Source: Typhlomys cinereus (taxonomy: Eukaryota > Chordata > Mammalia > Rodentia > Platacanthomyidae). Taken from it: 64,000 bases of DNA. Numbering within the stretch: position 1 is the stretch's first letter; every line of letters begins with the position of its first letter. A model generated the notes under the pieces. The model was not told the origin of the DNA. It ran no database searches and worked only from the letters and a program-made list of their open reading frames with translations. The translations under genes were made by a program, and so were the position numbers. The DNA is taken from assembly GCA_023101885.1 (NCBI GenBank), contig JALPQD010000026.1, forward strand, positions 10,214,997 through 10,278,996. The letters are read 5' to 3'. This document shows, one piece after another, positions 21,985-33,899 of this stretch.

Positions 21985-22172
21985 AAGTGTCCTTTGTGTA
22001 TTGAGCATTGTGAGGGCTTTATACATTATTGCATTAAATTCCCTTAATTACCTTTAATTACCCTAGGAAATTGGAACTAATGCTTTCCCCATTTCACAGA
22101 TGACCAAACTAGGAATCAGAGTGCTTAACTTTCCCAGTGCCACAGCTGCTAAACAATGGCCTAAGGCAGTTT
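21985..22172 (-). repeat. MIR SINE
   Basis: 'gtgtattgagcattgtgagggctttatacattattgcattaaattccc', then 'ccccatttcacagatgaccaaactaggaatcagag' and 'cccagtgccacagctgctaaacaatggc' follow the reverse complement of MIR in order. Confidence 0.8.
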
Positions 22173-22194
22173 CAAAGTCTTCCCCACTTTTGGC

Positions 22195-22502
22195 ATGTGT
22201 GTGTGGGGGGGAACGGGGACATGTGTATGTATATGATTGTGTGTAGAGGCTGAGGTTGATGTTAGGATTCATCCTCAATTACTTTCTACTTTATTCACTG
22301 AGGCAGACTCTTGCAGTTGAACCCAGAGCTCATAATACAGACTACCAGCTAAGCAGCTTACTCCAGCCATCCCCCATCTCTGCCTTCCAAGGGCTGAGGT
22401 AATATATGCTCTTCCTTGCCTACCTTTTGTGTGAGGTCTGGGATCTGAATCTTGTCCTTGTGCTTGCATGAAAAGCACTTTATCCACTGAGCTGTCTCTG
22501 AG
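22195..22502 (-). repeat. B4-like SINE
   Basis: A TG/GT-rich tail at the left is followed by 'ccatctctgccttccaagggctgagg' (reverse of a B1-like segment) and 'gcatgaaaagcactttatccactgagctgtctctgagg' (reverse of the tRNA-like head). Confidence 0.65.
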
Positions 22503-22742
22503 GCACACATGTGGTTGTCTCAGGATAACCTTGGGTATCATTCCTCACCTTTTACCTTGCTTGAGACCAGGTCTTTTGTTGCTTGCCAGTCTAGCCAACT
22601 GGCAAGCTGAGGACTCTCCCGTATTGTCAAAGCATTGGATGCTTTCACACCTGGCTTTGCAGGAGCTCTGGGGATCTGAACTCAGGTCTTCCTGCTTTCA
22701 CAGTAAATTCTTTGCCCACAGAATCATCTCCCCAGCCCAGAG
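22503..22742 (-). repeat. B4-like SINE, second copy in direct tandem
   Basis: 'cttgagaccaggtcttttgttgc' (reverse B1-like) and 'cacagtaaattctttgcccacagaatcatctccccagccc' (reverse head) repeat the plan of the element directly to its left, in the same orientation. They are separate insertions, as the bodies differ. Confidence 0.65.
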
Positions 22743-23214
22743 TCCCTGCTATTAACCTCCATGTGCACGTGTCTCATCCTTCAATCATAGCATCATAATG
22801 TAATGTACAGTTCATGCTCTCTCTTTTTTCTCTCCATCCCTACTGCTCCTCTTCTTTTTCTTCCTCCTCTTCACTCTCACTCATTTTAGACCATGGACTT
22901 CCAGGGCCAGGAACTTTGCCATGTTCTACTCTCTGAGTATCCAGAACTAATCACTGTCCAATACCTGTTTCAAGCTATTAGAGCAGACTACACTAGTTGA
23001 CTCAGCTGTCATGTGAGACACATCTGGGTGCTACCAGTCCCATTAGGAGAATTATCCAACTTGTGTCTTCTGGGGATATGTCTAGGAAACTTGAGGTTTC
23101 AAGCTGCATTCTGATCTTTCATTTTCTCCCTTTGGTGGGGCATCTGAAAAGGGGATGTCATCCTGAAGATGTATCAGGAAAGACAGCACCACCCACAAAC
23201 TATCCCTACCCTCC

Positions 23215-23452
23215 TTCATCACATCAACGTCAATATCATCAACAGCATCACGATCACTATCATATCATCTTCACCATCAACATCACCATCACTGATATCA
23301 CCACCATCATCATATCATTATCATCATTAGCCTCATCATCATCACCACCATTAGCATCACCATCACTATCATCATCATCATCACTATCACTATCAGCATC
23401 ACCACCACCATTACTGCCATTATAACTACCATCATCATCATCATCTCAGTCC
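23215..23452. repeat. Imperfect (ATC/ACC)n trinucleotide array
   Basis: About 235 bp built from ATC, ACC and related triplets with many interruptions ('caccatcaacatcaccatcac'). The plus-strand open frame rich in Ser, His and Ile over it is a by-product of the repeat. Confidence 0.95.
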
Positions 23453-23559
23453 AGTCCAGTCTGAGTGGGCCCACTTATGCCTTCACTTCACTCATTTACA
23501 GCAAACAATGCACACAGGTGTTCCCGAACGAAAGACTCATTATTGTCACTATAAAGTTT

Positions 23560-23730
23560 CAACCATTTTGCACAATTTCATTTACTCCTCAGAACAGTCA
23601 GGAAGGGTTCATGAATTATTAACCCCGAATTTACATGTGGTGTAGGAAGGTAAATTCCCTCTTCTGCAATCACAGGGCTATTCAGCAGCAGAACTGAGAA
23701 TCACTCCCAAACCGATGAAACCCAAAACCC
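23560..23730 (-). repeat. MIR-like fragment
   Basis: 'tttactcctcagaacagtcaggaagggttcatgaattattaaccccgaatttacatg' and 'aatcacagggctattcagcagcagaactgag' follow the reverse MIR core layout with heavy divergence. Confidence 0.6.
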
Positions 23731-23819
23731 ATTTTTCTCCATCCAGAGGCGCTGCCTCAGATCATACACTGTCGGCCACCTTCATCATATGTGCAAAAAT
23801 CTTGGGAGGGACCCTAAAG

Positions 23820-23885
23820 AGGAACAAATGATGGCTCCAGGTCACACAGCTGGCTAGGGACAGACCAGGGTCTTCAATCTGGCCT
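23820..23885 (-). repeat. MIR core fragment
   Basis: 'caggtcacacagctggctagggacagaccagggtcttcaatctgg' is the reverse complement of the conserved MIR core. Confidence 0.6.
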
Positions 23886-25335
23886 TGGCTAGCTCTCGGC
23901 TCTGTGTCCACTCCAGCAAGGACCAGTGATACCCACTTATTGAGTATTCCATCCTCCCTACTCCAATTTGTCTTCTAACTGTCACCCTAAGTGGGCAGAC
24001 TTTCTGCTGTCTGCATCGCCTCCATCCTTCCCCCACCATCTCAGAAGAAAAGCCCTGGTAGTCTTTACAGTTCCTTAGCCTAACATCCTCCTCTGCAGGA
24101 TCCCGGGTCAGAGTTTCCTCCTGTTTCTGCTCATGCCCAGCAACAGAGGGAACTGGGGAATCAGCAACCCCACTCTGGAGACAGTGTGTGACTTTCCGAG
24201 CTTAACAACTGCAAGCTGACACAGATCACCCGTGGCGAGGGCCAGCCCCAATCAGAAAGCTCCACTCTCTAGGTGACAAATGCGAATGGCCATGTGTGTG
24301 GCAATGTTCCCCAGATCTCAGTCCCAGCTGACTCAACAGTGCTCTCACATCATTAGGCTATCCACAGGGAGTCTGCAGGTTGGCGCATCTGCACAGTGTG
24401 GGCAGTAGCTGTGCTGGGGCTGCAGCTTTCGCTCCTGCCGAGGAGCTGCCACCCCAGTCCATGGTCCCCTGCTTTGAGGGGAATTTTCTTAGATATGATT
24501 CTCAGCCCTTTGCTAGAATATCCATGTACAAGGATACATGTACAATGTATTCATTCCCCCACACAAGCAAATGTTTGTATCATTGCGTATAGCTGTCCCC
24601 AATATGATTGTTTTCTTACTGTAAGAACAAATCGCATCATAGTGTGCTCTCATACATACAGATAAACCTATGCATGGGAACACAAAGAATACACATGCAT
24701 GTTCATACGTCACTTGTGCTCTAAATGTGTGCACACCTGATCAATCCACATATATGCTACATCTGTAGAACATATGTGCAACATATGTAGATGTTATTCA
24801 CTACCACACATGCCTGTATTACAAAAACACACAGTCCACAGTTATAATCCTCTACTTCCAAAGTTCAGCTGGAATTGGACTAGACCATTAGCCACCAAAG
24901 AAAGACACCTGGTTCTCACTGCATTTTTCAAACGACATACATTTACCGTGGCAGACGATACACAAATGAAGAGACATATCGCACTGAGATTAGAATACCC
25001 ATTCAACTCGTTTCCTCTGAGTTAAATGAGGAACTTTAGATTTTTATTATTCAATGTGGAATACTACAACTTCCTTGGAGGTAAATTCTTATAACCAGAA
25101 AGTTGAGACCCTGTAAAGGTAGATTAGAGGAAGCAAAGGCAGGATCCGGGCCCCTTTCCCTGTTTCCCAACCTGGTTATCTTCCTTACATGCCCCCTTGT
25201 TTTCCACAGTCAGCATGTGTGTGTGTAAACATCACTGTGAGACCAAGTTTGGTGCTAGATACTCACAATTGAGTCTTTCCCTGGGGATAGAAGATAATCA
25301 TTCCCTTCAGGCTTTCAAAGATTCCTTCAGCATTT
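23886..25335. other. Mostly unique sequence
   Basis: No gene recognised. The part at 24620-24830 is rich in 'catac'/'catgc' steps and may be a decayed SINE tail. Open frames do not exceed about 90 codons and carry no domain. Confidence 0.4.
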
Positions 25336-25400
25336 TCTGTCTCTGTCTCTGTCTCTGTCTCTGTCTCTGTCTCTCTCTGTCTGTCTCTCTGTCTCTCTGT
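25336..25400. repeat. (TGTCTC)n repeat
   Basis: Hexanucleotide units of TGTCTC repeat from about 25336, breaking down to CTGT/CTCT. Open frames alternating Leu and Cys, or Glu and Thr, over this tract are artefacts. Confidence 0.95.
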
Positions 25401-25699
25401 ATGCGTGTATGCATCTGTGTGTGTGTGCATGCCTTCTTGCTCCTTTTTTATCTCCAGGCCAAACAAAATGAAACAACATACGTGTGTCCTGCACTGCCCC
25501 AGCAGATGGTCAGTGATCATTCTACATCAATTCCCTGCCCTAGGCCAATCCGGTTCTCCATCTTTTAGAAGTTCTGCTCCACAGCTGGGGTGTTTTCCCA
25601 GAAGAAGCCTCTACATGGAACTGTCTATAGATTCCCAAGATGTGTCCCCTTTCTATGCCCCAGTCTTGCTCTAAAGTGTAATAAAATCCCTGCTCCATG

Positions 25700-27040
25700 G
25701 TTACCTGGTAACCAAGGTGTCAGTGCTTATGTGAGTAGCGGAGGTATTGTAAGCTGAGGTCATAGACTTCCCTGAAATTTCACAACATTCAAGGCCGAGG
25801 TGAGAACGTGTCTTTCCATGAGAAAATGCTTCCAGCATTTATTAAATTACAAAACTGTCTATGATAATAGGGGAAAAAAGTTAGAGGTTTTAATCTATCG
25901 ATGAAGGCCAGGAACAGAATGGGGAGCTATTGGCAATGTTTGAGTTGATGTCATTGTGGAGGAGAAAAAAAGTCCAGTGAATGACATAAGCAAAGTTACA
26001 GTCCAGTCAATCAGGCCACCCTGGTCCTGGGGTCCCCTCCAGCGTCTGAGAACCTCAGCTCCGCTGATGGCAAAGATACATGACTTAGTGGTTGGTGCCC
26101 CGTTGGATGTCCATTCAATGCCAAGTGACTGGTTCTTCTCTTACAAAGGCAGCCAGGCCTAAGGAGAGGACCAAGACTCCACAGCAGACAGTGCTCGTTG
26201 CAAATTCAGGTTCCTCACTGGTCCTGGGATCTTTTAACTATTTTGCATTTTGATTCCCAAAATTACTAAGCATGTACTGGACTTACATGTAGACAGAGAT
26301 GACTCATAAAACCCAGAATGGCCCCCTTCACAACACCTTGCCTGTAGAGAAGACCCAAGCTCAATGATCAACCACTAACTTCCTCTGATCCCCACCAGCA
26401 AGGGGCTTTGGTTATCCAGAGACCAGTGGAGAAGCTCAGGCCCACATGTGCCGTCCCTAAAACTGCCCTTCTTCCATAATGGAGCCTCAGCATGACCACA
26501 GTCCTCACTAATGATGATGATGTTAATAAAAAAAAAAAAAACCTCCCTGCATGCTCATTTCCATGGCTTCCAGTATCTGGAAGACTCAAGGAGGAGCGAG
26601 GTGCTTTGGCAAAGTGTTTCCTTGCTCTTCCAGAAACAAGCTGGGCTCAACCAAACTCTCCTTACTAGAGGATAGCTGCTTTGATGGATAAATGCTGGGC
26701 CCTTCCTGATGGTCTAGCACCCAACTCTCTCTGTGCCCAGTGCAGGGTGATTCAGTCCAAGTGAAGCAGCACAGTGTGTGCCCCTGAGTGAAAGCTAAGG
26801 GCATGTGGCCCACATTCTGAGTGTACCCCAGCACAGGCGCTGCCAGTGGCGAGGTGCCTCTCTTATACTCCCCATTGTTTTCTGTCCTTCTGAGCCCTGG
26901 GAGTTGCAGCTGCTCTTGCCTTGGGCATGGAAACGGTACCAAGATTTCTCCAATTAGAGTGTTCCTCCCAATTCTCTATGCACAGAGAAGACCCAGAAGC
27001 TAGACAAAACCGAGGCTCCTAAAAGTCTGATCAGCCATAC
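25700..27040. other. Unique sequence, no gene recognised
   Basis: No repeat I can name except an A-run at about 26528-26541. A minus-strand open frame of 118 codons (26586-26942) has no domain. No exon is supported. Confidence 0.4.
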
Positions 27041-27047
27041 GTAACAG

Positions 27048-27215
27048 TAGTTCTCAACTGCAGGTGCTTTGGGAGCCAGGAGACATGTGACAATGTCTAG
27101 AAACATCTGTGGTTGTCACAACAAGGGGCGATGTCTTGCAGTGGAAGGTGCAAGAACAAGCCATCCTACAAAACATGTGGCGTCCACCTACACAATAGGT
27201 CATTGATCTGAGATA
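27048..27215 (+). repeat. MER20 (hAT-Charlie-type DNA transposon)
   Basis: 'cagtagttctcaactgcaggtgc', 'aggagacatgtgacaatgtctagaaacatctgtggttgtcacaac' and 'catcctacaaaacatgtggc' match MER20 in order and spacing. It is an ancient non-autonomous element. MER20 copies are known as a source of regulatory sites in placental mammals, but nothing here shows that this one is used. Confidence 0.8.
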
Positions 27216-27605
27216 AAGTACATGGCTAGAGCTTCACATACATCCTGAGTTGCCCCTTCTAGTATATCTCCTTGAATGAACAAGGGTTAGTAAGAAAGAC
27301 CCTTTTGCTTTTGCCATAAATGTTGCTTGTTGGTTTTGAAATCAGACACAGAACTGGACAAGAGAGAGTTTTCCCCTGTCACCCTGGAAGCCCTGCCATA
27401 CCTGCCAGTCAGCTTCTTGCCAGTCACTGCTGCTAATCCTCCCAGGATGCGGCAGCACCACCTTCTGCATACTAATGCAGTCCTCCTGGTATGGAGGAGT
27501 GCTCCTCTGCAAAGGCTCCTCCCCTTCTGAGAAAGCTCCTCCTAAGATGCCTTTCTCCTGGGAGTTGGGGACCACAGTAACTGCTGGTTCTTTTTCATGG
27601 AAGGT

Positions 27606-27612
27606 AATTCCA

Positions 27613-27656
<44 letters not shown>

Positions 27657-27890
27657 AAAGGCACTTATGTGTGCCTGTGGAAACCCCAGAGTGACTTCAG
27701 GAATCATCCTGAATTGTTCTACCTCATTATTGCTTTGTTCTGGGGTTTCCGGGCTCTACTTTCCAGGGCATGAGCACCATTTCCACCCAGCATTGTTATG
27801 TGGGATCTAGATCGGAACTCAAATCCTTTTGTTTGCAAGGCAAAGGCTTTAACCCCTGAGCCACCTCTCTAGCCTAGCAATTCTAATTTT
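27606..27890 (-). repeat. B2-superfamily SINE with target-site duplication
   Basis: Minus-strand element with its (TG)n tail at 27617-27652 and head 'taacccctgagccacctctctagcc' at the right. It is flanked by aattccaatttt (27606-27617) and aattctaatttt (27879-27890), 12 bp with one mismatch. Confidence 0.88.
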
Positions 27891-27996
27891 ACAAGCCAGA
27901 AGAGAGCTTTGAAATTCTCTTTTCCTTTTAACGTATCCACTTGGAACACTCCACCTCTGAAAGGCAGGAACATGAAATCAAGGTTATTTGGTAATG

Positions 27997-27998
<2 letters not shown>

Positions 27999-28044
<46 letters not shown>
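27999..28044. repeat. (CA)n microsatellite
   Basis: A pure CA run of about 23 units in otherwise unique sequence. Confidence 0.95.
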
Positions 28045-28045
<1 letters not shown>

Positions 28046-28359
28046 CTGTTACTTTGTTACTTCTCCATTTAGGAGTCTTTCCAAGGTTCCCATTGACTAC
28101 ATTTCAGTACTAATTGACACTGGAGACAAGCTTTCTGCGTTGGGACACGTTGACCAAATGGCCAGAACAGGAAACTCCGAGTCCTCCTCGTCAGGACAGT
28201 GTTGGATGCCTGGGGCTCAACGCAAACCTGCAAATGTCCATTCTGTCATAAGAACCAGCAACAATTTCATCGCGTGTGCCCTCCCATCATGGCACAGAGG
28301 AAACATGCCTCCCCCCAACCGAACCCAACAACAGCCTGTCAAGCTAAGCAGATCAACTG

Positions 28360-28530
28360 TTTTCAAGTTTTTCTCCCCTTAATATCTGTTTGCTCTGTTC
28401 GCTCCCTTTGTCATCTGCTGGAACTTGCTAGCAGACAAGTGGTAATTGCTGCCAGAGGCTTAAGGAAATTTATGCGAGAAGCTCTCAACTCGGAGAAAAA
28501 TCGGATCCATTAACTGGTGTTCTGCAGGTT
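28360..28530. promoter_or_regulatory. Candidate conserved noncoding block
   Basis: Repeat-free, balanced-composition sequence with 'acaagtggtaattgctgccag' and 'aaatttatgcgagaag'. It has the even, non-repetitive look of constrained noncoding DNA. Conservation is not demonstrated. Confidence 0.25.
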
Positions 28531-29225
28531 GAGGAAGCATGCGAGCAGGGGGGGGTGCAGCCACAGCAGCTTTGGTCCAGGTCACTGCACCTCGATCTGG
28601 ATTTTGTTTTTGGCTGATGTATGGAAGTTTTTGTGAGCGTGCAGCCTCATGGGAATAAATGACTCCAGCACAGTAAGTCCATCTGCCTGCCTGCATGGCT
28701 GCAGTGCCCAGCCAAGACTTCCCAACCCCAAAACATGACTGAACCCCAGCTTCTGGGGTGGGGAGGGACACCGGAAGAGAACAATCATGGGAGAATAACA
28801 GTCATGGTTGGGCTGTATACCTCCATAAGGCAAGGATCACATCTTTCGAGTGCGTTTCTCCTAAACAGAAAACCTTTAAAGTGTCAGAATTCTGAGGGCT
28901 GCCTCTTGTCCATGTTGCTGCTGCCTTGCAATTAAAGGCCCAGGACTACAGCAGCATCCACCAAGTTCTCTGCCTCCAGCTTTGCCCTAGTGAATCCATG
29001 CGGCAGCAACAGTGAGCTTCTGAACATGCAAATTGGATCAACTCCTTCCCGTGAATTAAGTCCTTCCCTGTACCCTACTGCTCTCAAGATGGAAGTCCAA
29101 CTCTCCCATGGATGAAAAAAGGCTTTGCATGCCTGGGTCCTGCTTGCTTCTCCAGACTCAGACACTGCTCATTCCCTTTGCCCAGTCTTTGAAACCATCA
29201 TGCAGAATCCTCACAGTTCCCCCTG
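28531..29225. other. Unique sequence, no gene recognised
   Basis: Open frames of about 60-100 codons on both strands have no domain. 'gccttgcaattaaaggcc' at about 28922 is an isolated AT core. Confidence 0.4.
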
Positions 29226-29234
29226 TCTTTGCTT

Positions 29235-29575
29235 GGGACACTTTACATGTGGATGTGTGTGTTCACAATGATGTACATCACGCACATGTGTGTATGTTCA
29301 CGTGTCTACAGGTGCACACGGACGTCATAAGACAACCTCAGAGACGTTTCTCAGGTGCTGTCCACCTTGGTTTTGAGACGGGGTCTTTCACTGGCCTGGA
29401 ACTAGTCAAGTAGGTAGGCTGGACTGGCTGGTCAGAGTGTCCCAGGGATCGGGCCGCCTCTGATTCCTAGTGCTGGGATTTCAGGCGTATGCCACCACAC
29501 TTAGCTTGGGGATCATGTTCATGCTCCTACTGCTAGTAAAGTAAATACTTTATGGGGCAAGTTATCTCCCCAGCT
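29235..29575 (-). repeat. B4-like SINE
   Basis: The tail region 'gcacatgtgtgtatgttcacgtg' is followed by a clear reversed B1-like segment ('gttttgagacggggtctttcactggcctggaact' to 'gtgctgggatttcaggcgtatgccaccacactt') and the reversed head 'ggcaagttatctccccagc'. The B1-like unit between tail and head marks the composite type. Confidence 0.75.
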
Positions 29576-29639
29576 GACTCTTAATCAATTTTCCAGATAG
29601 TGCCAAGGTCTCTTCCTAGGGGAGACTCCCACGACTTCC

Positions 29640-29705
29640 AGCAACTGAATCTGGAAGCAAAATACATAACTTTATGAGATTAGATCCTGGTTTGGTCACC
29701 TACTG
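29640..29705 (+). repeat. MIR fragment
   Basis: 'cataactttatgagattagatcctggtttggtcacctactgagcatgtgat' follows the MIR plus-strand core weakly. Confidence 0.4.
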
Positions 29706-31835
29706 AGCATGTGATCTCTACATTTCCCCTTCTGCATGGGAGGAGGGGAAGGAATGGATGTGCACCTCTTAAGACCTCTGCACACTGGGGTACTAGGGCC
29801 TGGACCATGTCCACCAATAGCGGACAGCAGGTCACTCACAGGTGGTCTTCTCCTGCTCCCTCTGTTTCCCAGACCCCAGCTTCTGCTGTGTGGCTCAGAA
29901 CACAGCCCAGGTGTCCGCTTGTGAATGAGACCATTTGTCATGAACACATGTGATCGCTGATGTCGAAGAATGCAGGATCCAGGCTCACTTCAGATTTTAA
30001 TGCCAACTAGTTGTGAAAATCAGGCCAACCATCTGATCCCCTAATGCAAGATCCTTTTCATCTTACATGTATGTGGCTTCAGCAAATTAAATTAGCACCT
30101 CTTAGAATCTCAGTGTCCTCAGCAGAATCGGGACAATGTTTTCCTGCCACGGGATAGGAAAAATAAAGTGCACTGGAGTCCAGCAATGTCACTTTTCTCC
30201 ACTCCTCCTCTTTCAGGGTTTCTGACCTTGGGCAGTGGTACCCCTGAGAGCTTAGAGTCTGGCCTGGTAATACCACAGGCTCCGAGCACCAGCCTCTCTA
30301 CCTTCTAGGCACTCCACCCTCACCCAGGAGCTTCAACATGGAATGCCTTGAAAGGGGGCAGAAAATTAGAAATTACCAGGTTCTTGAAAGGCTGACTGTA
30401 CTATTTCTTCTGCTCTTTGATATAAAGTCATGGGACATATCGTCTCTGCTCAAGTTTATATAAGTACACAGATCAAAGCTCATTGGAAGTCCCTAAGGTC
30501 AGAACCTCTAAAGTGTGGTTCTCAACAAGGAGGGAATGGTGCTCAGTGTCTGTCTACTGTGGCTTTTAGGTTAGAACACCCTTGCTCACCTGGGAGCAGC
30601 TGACGGTATCACCTGACATGAGCAGTAATGAGCTTCAAGAGAGCAGAGGTGGAAGAGGTGTACGATCTCAGCAGCCAAGCATGGAAGAAGGGGAGCTCCT
30701 CCTTACCAGTGCCCCCTCACTGCTTACTCCCTAGGAGGTAGGATTACAGGTGAGGGACTTGCTTGGCTTCATTCAATAAGTCACAGTGGACGTCTTTATA
30801 AAAGGCTTCTACACCCTTAGCTTATCTAATCTCCACTGAAATGAATTTTCTGGCCATGCTGATTTCTGACTCACTCTAGAGCTCACAAGATGTTGTTGGA
30901 AAAGTAGAAGGTTCTGAAGTTGGTCTGTGTTGCTTGCTGTGCTGTCTGTGGACTGGGAGACCCAAAGCCAGTCTCTGGCTCTCCAAATGCACAGCTCCTT
31001 GTGCCAAATGGCTAAAAGATGCATTTAGACCTTGTAAGCTACCTGGAGTGATTCATTCTTCTATTTGCCACTTATTTTTACATTAACAGGTGTTTCTGCC
31101 TTAAACCTTCCTGTATTTTCTACCCCACTGATGCTGGTACCTCTTTCCTTAACGCCTTCCCAGTGTCCTACTTCTGGGCTGTACGCCCTGTGCATCCCTA
31201 TGTGCATTCCAAGATCCCGTCCTCTGGAGAGTGGGAGCATCTCATTCCCTTCTGCCCTGGCACACAAGAGGCTCCCAAAGAACGCTGGATGATCGATTAA
31301 CGAGAGTACATCCATTTAACCCTTGCAAGCTAAGATGATGGTGGTATCCTAGATGCTATCTGGAATGAAGAGGGAGACTGTTCGCAAGGAGCAACCAGCC
31401 TGATGTCTAGAGTTAATATGCACACAGCTGTGAGAAGAATGAGGCCTGAGGACCCAGGAAGAAAGCAGGAAATGGAGCCTGGTGGGGCTGGATGAGGAGG
31501 TGGGCTTTCCCCTCAGCAAGGTGTGTTGCAGGAATTCCTCTTGTTAGATGTTGCCTTGAAGCAGAAGAAGGGCTACGAGAGTGGACTAGGCAAACTAGGC
31601 ATGGTTTTCCTCCTTGTGGCAGATGAACAGACTGACTTATAGAGAAGGGGTGAGTCTCCCCAGAATGCAGGGCTATGGAAGACTCTGAAACCAATAGTTC
31701 CCTTTTCCTTCAGGGCTCATCTGCCACAGCAGGTACCTCCAGAGGGGATGCAAAGAAGATGCTGGGAAGGTGACAGTGATTACTTTGTTGTTGTGAGAAA
31801 ATGTCCTGACCCAAGCGACTCAGAATCACTTATGA
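29706..31835. other. Mostly unique sequence
   Basis: No exon or named repeat with confidence; a weak MIR-like stretch lies near 29975-30060. Open frames do not exceed 95 codons and show no domain. Confidence 0.4.
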
Positions 31836-32178
31836 CCTAGAAAAATACATGGCAATAATGACTGAAATACCAACATGCCCCCTATAGACTATCGAGGAAC
31901 TCAAGAGAGATCAGAAAAGAACATACAGTGAAAACCTTGGGAACTAAAGCTGGATGAGTGAAGGGAAATGCCCCTATTAGTGGGGTAGCCCAAAGAGAGG
32001 CAACATGGTATGCCACAGAGACTTGAACCCCCACAAGAGTAGACCAGCCAGAGGCAACTCTGGGATCCATAGAAGCAGGCAAGCAGGATGGTGGGATTGA
32101 CGGGAAGATGTGAGGGAGAGATGATGAAGGGAAGCAGGGATACATACTCAATATGCTTGTAAAAGTAGAAAAAAATTA
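31836..32178 (+). repeat. L1 3' end, 5'-truncated
   Basis: It runs from 'catgccccctatagactatcgaggaactcaagagag' through 'cccccacaagagtagaccagcc', a purine-rich stretch, and 'actcaatatgcttgtaaaagtag', ending in an A-rich tail. The reverse complement of the same text occurs at 56850-57185. This is 3' untranslated sequence of an L1; no open reading frame remains. Confidence 0.75.
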
Positions 32179-32352
32179 AAAAAAAGAGTAGACAAACCAG
32201 AGGGAACCCTGGGGTCCATAGAAGCAGTCAGGCAGGAGCGTGGGAGGAGTGGGCTGGATTGACGAAGGGAAGGGAGGGAGATGGGTGGGAGAAAGATGGA
32301 GGGAATCAGGAATAAGTACTCAATATGTTTGTAAAACTAAAACAATTAAAAG
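32179..32352 (+). repeat. L1 3' end, second short copy in tandem
   Basis: It begins at 'agagtagacaaaccagagggaaccctggggtccatag' and ends 'ctcaatatgtttgtaaaactaaaacaatt', repeating the last half of the L1 3' end to its left. It has its own purine-rich tract ('gaagggagggagatgggtggg'). Confidence 0.75.
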
Positions 32353-32570
32353 AAAACTACATGGCAGGCACCACAGAGGCCAAAGCAGGAGACTGCAGCT
32401 GCCATCAGGAAAGGGGGGAGGATGGAGCTGGGTTCTCCAACCTCAGAGAGGTCCACTCCCAGTGACATATTTCCCCAGCAAGTCCCCGCTGTTAAAGATA
32501 CCATAACAGTGTAACCAGCTGGGGACCATGTAGTCTGTGGGGGTCAATTCATATTCGAACCATGACAGGA
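32353..32570 (-). repeat. LTR fragment, ERVL-MaLR-like
   Basis: The right end 'aaccagctggggaccatgtagtctgtgggggtcaattcatattcgaaccatgacag' matches the right end of the LTR-like copies at 36948 and 53880. The left (polyadenylation) part is missing, perhaps removed by the L1 insertions. Confidence 0.6.
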
Positions 32571-32900
32571 GTGTTTGCAATCCTTCAGGTGCCTGGGGTT
32601 AGATGTGCGCCCCTGAAATTGGAAAACCCTTCTGTATACCCTTCGTTGGGAAGGCTCTTCTGGGGGGGAAACAAAACTTTGCTGAGAGCCAGGAGAACAC
32701 TGGGGGGCTGGCCCACCTGAGATGATATTATCTGAGATGGGAGAGAAGACGCATTTAGGTTTAAACTGCTGTGTTTTCCTGGTCCTCTGGCCCCTCTACC
32801 CTGCAGAATTACACTCCAGAGGAAGCTGCTGTGGATTCAAAAGGTTGCCACCAGAAACCCTCACAGGTGTGGGCTGTGAAAGGAACTCGCGGTGGTGTTG
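32571..32900. other. Unique sequence
   Basis: No gene or named repeat recognised. Open frames of 68-113 codons on both strands overlap each other without a domain. Confidence 0.4.
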
Positions 32901-33200
32901 TGTGTGGGTGGCGTGTGTGTATGTTTAACGGCAAACATCCCACTTTGAAAGGAGTCAGATTGGAAATGTCAGTTAAGCTGACAGAAAAATATTCATTACT
33001 GGAGGGTGGCATCATACACGGCGTTAATTTACCTGCTGAATTTAGAACAGGCTCATTCACCCTCACCCATTTCACACTCTGTGCATGATATTCAACAGAA
33101 CAAAGCCAGCCAGGGACGGGCTTGGCAACTGGAGCTATTAACAAGGCCACTGAAACAGAACAAGTGCACCCTGGGAGGACAAATAGCTTCCTAGTATCAA
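32900..33200. promoter_or_regulatory. Candidate conserved noncoding block
   Basis: Repeat-free sequence with 'cacggcgttaatttacctgctgaatttag' and 'ggagctattaacaaggccactg'. It contains CpG in an AT-rich setting, unusual for neutral rodent DNA. Inference only. Confidence 0.3.
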
Positions 33201-33740
33201 CACCCAGCAGAGCTCAGCAGGTGGAACAAGTGGACATTGGCCTGTGGTGGACTTGGGCTGTGTTTCAGCTGAGCTGGGGCACCTGACTCGTGCTTGATGT
33301 TGACTGTCACCATCATGAAGAGTCCCCAAACTAAAGTTGTCTCAAAGACCTGTGCTCACTGCGACCAGGGTAGAGATGGAGAGGTAGAGGGGTGCTCTCT
33401 CCGCTTCCCTCTTAGTTGTTTTGTTTCTGTCCAGCATCCCCTCCGCTTTGCTATCTCCGGCTCTGAAGAACCTAGATAAACTATCTGTCCTGCAGAAAAT
33501 AATAGAAGGTGGCTGAGCTTTGTGTGGATCCTCCCGAGTTTTTTCCAATTCAAAAAAGTCATGAAGGGAAGTCAGGAGGAAGATAAAGTTGTTCTAGATG
33601 ACAGCTGGGAACTGACAGTTGTGGCCAGGCTACAGGTTGTGAGGCTAAGGCTCTAACACTCAATGTCATCTGCAGCATCATTCAGATATTAATGGGACAC
33701 TTTCATAGACCATCCAGCTCCTGGTTCATTGAATCATATA

Positions 33741-33743
<3 letters not shown>

Positions 33744-33792
<49 letters not shown>
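33744..33792. repeat. (TG)n microsatellite
   Basis: A pure TG run of about 24 units. The 169-codon plus-strand open frame at 33692-34201 reads through it as Cys-Val repeats and is not accepted as a gene. Confidence 0.95.
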
Positions 33793-33798
<6 letters not shown>

Positions 33799-33899
33799 AG
33801 AAGTAGAAGGACCCCCAGCCATTTTAAGTTTGACTTCCTCTCCCTTTATCCCTACAGGCCTAGGAGGCTGCATTATCCCCAGAAAACTGAGTCGTAGGT

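Noticed and set aside
23215..23452. Possible CRISPR-like or tandem-protein repeat
   Set aside because: The units are triplets with no spacers, in mammalian DNA.
27909..28382. Plus-strand open frame of 157 codons
   Set aside because: It includes a Thr-His run from the CA tract. The rest has no domain, so it is not a gene.
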